A stretch of 64,000 nucleotides of DNA, taken from Sphingobacteriales bacterium (lineage in GTDB: Bacteria > Bacteroidota > Bacteroidia > Sphingobacteriales > Sphingobacteriaceae). The DNA is taken from positions 62,001 to 126,000 of the forward strand of contig JANXOD010000015.1 of NCBI GenBank assembly GCA_025353765.1, in the 5' to 3' direction. Made by a program: the position numbers and the translations under genes. Shown one piece after another: positions 62,637-64,000 of this stretch; the stretch's first letter is position 1, and each line of letters begins with the position of its first letter. A model generated the notes under the pieces. That model ran no database searches, had not been told where the DNA came from, and worked only from the letters and a program-made list of their open reading frames with translations.

Positions 62637-63407
62637 ATGAACAGAATAAAACAACTTTTTGAACGAAAGAAAGAACGGGTACTTTCTATTTATTTTACTG
62701 CCGGTTACCCTGAATTGGATAGTGCACTGGATATTGCCGAAGCTCTTGAGAAAGCCGGAGCTAATTTTATTGAAATAGGATTTCCTTATTCAGATCCACT
62801 GGCAGATGGACCGGTTATTCAAAATAGTTCGCTTGTGGCATTAAACAACGGAATGACACTTGAAATACTGTTTAAGCAATTGAAAGACTTACGCAACCGG
62901 GTTTCCATTCCTCTTTTATTGATGGGATATTTTAATCCGGTATTGCAATATGGAGTAGAAAATTTTTGTAAAGCTTGTGCTGATATTGGTGTGGATGGAG
63001 TCATTATTCCAGATCTGCCGATGTATGAATACGAGGAAATGTATAAAGACTGCTTCCTTAAAAATAACATCAGTAATATTTTATTGGTCACTCCGCAAAC
63101 TTCTGATGAGCGCATACGGAAGATAGATGAATTAAGTAATGGATTTATATACCTGCTTTCATCCTCATCAACCACAGGCAAAAATCTTACTGTATCAGCT
63201 GAAACGGATGCTTATTTTTCAAGAATACAGAATATGCATCTTAAGAATCCAACAATGATTGGCTTCGGAATATCCGACAGAACAAGTTTTGACAAGGCAT
63301 CTCAATTTACTAGTGGTGCAATTGTTGGCAGTGCTTTTGTGAAGTTTTTAGATACCCCAAATGCTTTAGAGAATTTTCCGGGTTTTATAAAATCAATTCG
63401 TGCTTAA
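62637..63407 (+). CDS. trpA: Tryptophan synthase alpha chain
   Basis: 256 residues, TIM barrel. Splits indole-3-glycerol phosphate to indole. The catalytic Glu and Asp are in NFIEIGFPYSDPLADGPVIQ near residue 42-61; loop 6 is LLSSSSTTGKN and the phosphate site is GFGISDRTS and GAIVGSAFVKFL. Forms the tunnelled complex with the trpB product. Last biosynthetic gene of the operon; the next gene follows after 80 bases. Confidence 0.95.
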   Translation: MNRIKQLFERKKERVLSIYFTAGYPELDSALDIAEALEKAGANFIEIGFPYSDPLADGPVIQNSSLVALNNGMTLEILFKQLKDLRNRVSIPLLLMGYFNPVLQYGVENFCKACADIGVDGVIIPDLPMYEYEEMYKDCFLKNNISNILLVTPQTSDERIRKIDELSNGFIYLLSSSSTTGKNLTVSAETDAYFSRIQNMHLKNPTMIGFGISDRTSFDKASQFTSGAIVGSAFVKFLDTPNALENFPGFIKSIRA

Positions 63408-63487
63408 AATGAATATGAGTCATCTTAGTTTTAACTTTATGCCAAGTAAACTGAATTAAACCAATAAATTAGATTTATAAAAATATT

Positions 63488-64000
63488 ATGAATTCAAAGA
63501 GAATAATTTTTTTGCCATTACTTATCATCTTATTTTTTCTTTCTTTCTGCCAGTCTAACAAAAAAGATGGTGTGCCCACTGTAAGCTTTGTTGATGCATT
63601 TGAAGATGCTACTATAGCACAAGCCAAAATAGGTTTTACAGATGCATTAAAGAAAAACGGGTTTAGTGAAGATCAAAAGACTGTGCATATTATTTACCGC
63701 AATGCACAGGGTGATATTCCCACATTAACTCAAATCGTAAACTATTTTATTTCTGAAAAGGTAGATATCTTAGCCACAAATACGACACTTTCTACAATTA
63801 CTGCGGCACAAAAAACGAAGACTATTCCAATCTTCATGATGGTATCACCAACAGCTCAACTGATGAAGCTGGAAGATGCCTCGGGGAATGCTCCTGCTAA
63901 CTTATTTGGAGTAGAAGAAGACCTGGCTTATATTGATACCTCATTTTCTATAATTCCAAAATTGATCAAGCCAAAAGGAGATAAGCTGGTTATTGGAATG
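63488..64000 (+). CDS. ABC transporter substrate-binding lipoprotein (PF04392 / TrpX type), 5' part
   Basis: 171 residues, continuing past the window. A signal with a lipobox-like LSFC (Cys21) is followed by VPTVSFVDAFEDATIAQAKIGFTDALKKNGFSED, DIPTLTQIVNYFISEKVDILATNTTLST and IFMMVSPTAQL, the pattern of the ABC_sub_bind family. Members next to tryptophan genes in Firmicutes (TrpX) import tryptophan. Its position 80 bases behind trpA on the same strand suggests a tryptophan or precursor transporter under the same attenuator. Permease and ATPase genes would lie beyond the window. Confidence 0.78.
   Translation, partial: MNSKRIIFLPLLIILFFLSFCQSNKKDGVPTVSFVDAFEDATIAQAKIGFTDALKKNGFSEDQKTVHIIYRNAQGDIPTLTQIVNYFISEKVDILATNTTLSTITAAQKTKTIPIFMMVSPTAQLMKLEDASGNAPANLFGVEEDLAYIDTSFSIIPKLIKPKGDKLVIGM

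Overview
This window is an AT-rich chromosomal segment of a Bacteroidota bacterium, most likely from the Sphingobacteriales/Sphingobacteriaceae (Pedobacter, Mucilaginibacter or Solitalea-like). Four things point there: a SusC/SusD outer-membrane pair with SusE-like lipoproteins, a gliding-associated gldC, fused SecDF, and promoters of the TAnnTTTG type found only in this phylum. No phage, integrase, transposase, CRISPR array or tRNA was seen. Most genes are housekeeping or envelope genes in short operons on both strands.

Layout. 1-5.9 kb: the end of dnaN, a DedA protein, a TMEM175-like channel with a zinc phospholipase/nuclease, tyrS, a small membrane coiled-coil protein and a LuxE-like acyl-activating enzyme. 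5.9-12 kb: a small membrane protein, a penicillin-acylase-family enzyme and a stand-alone TonB-dependent receptor. 12-22.3 kb: a glucosamine-kinase-like ATPase and a Sus-like glycan-uptake operon (susC, susD, two small envelope proteins and a SusE-like binder), facing a secreted esterase with a starch-binding-type N-terminal domain. 22.3-31.4 kb: threonine aldolase, GNAT, biotin carboxylase, riboflavin synthase, an HscA-like Hsp70 and dihydroorotase. 31.5-41.6 kb: a DEAD-box helicase, gldC, ogt, ccmB, a CLC transporter, folD and lepA. 41.7-53.5 kb: nudK, NDH-2, a ferredoxin and its reductase, secDF, folA-thyA, ispE and a sigma-54 response regulator. 53.5-59.5 kb: the RNase P RNA, a tandem-repeat tract, an SpmAB-type membrane protein, two paralogous DUF1566 lipoproteins, a metallo-hydrolase with a Kir channel, and a frameshifted yitT. 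59.5-64 kb: a trpD-trpF-trpB-trpA operon followed by a truncated ABC substrate-binding lipoprotein.

The most interesting item is in the trp leader (59545-59741). It has a promoter, a 24-codon leader peptide with tandem Trp codons, a 1:2 hairpin, an alternative 2:3 antiterminator and a 3:4 intrinsic terminator ending 24 bases before trpD. This is a complete classical ribosome-mediated attenuator, but it sits on an operon that lacks trpE, trpG and trpC here and that is followed by a TrpX-type transporter protein.

A second theme is promoter position. Several TAnnTTTG elements lie only 3-7 bases before a start codon, and the same element lies 5 bases before the expected 5' end of rnpB. This suggests leaderless or nearly leaderless mRNAs, and it corrects the start codons of luxE-like, clc and lepA. 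A third theme is AT-rich dispersed intergenic repeats (TTGATACT/TAAATACT-type tracts, a REP-like GGATTAYAAATCC hairpin, a 20-21 bp tandem repeat) and a palindrome present both at the end of, and inside, the Hsp70 gene.
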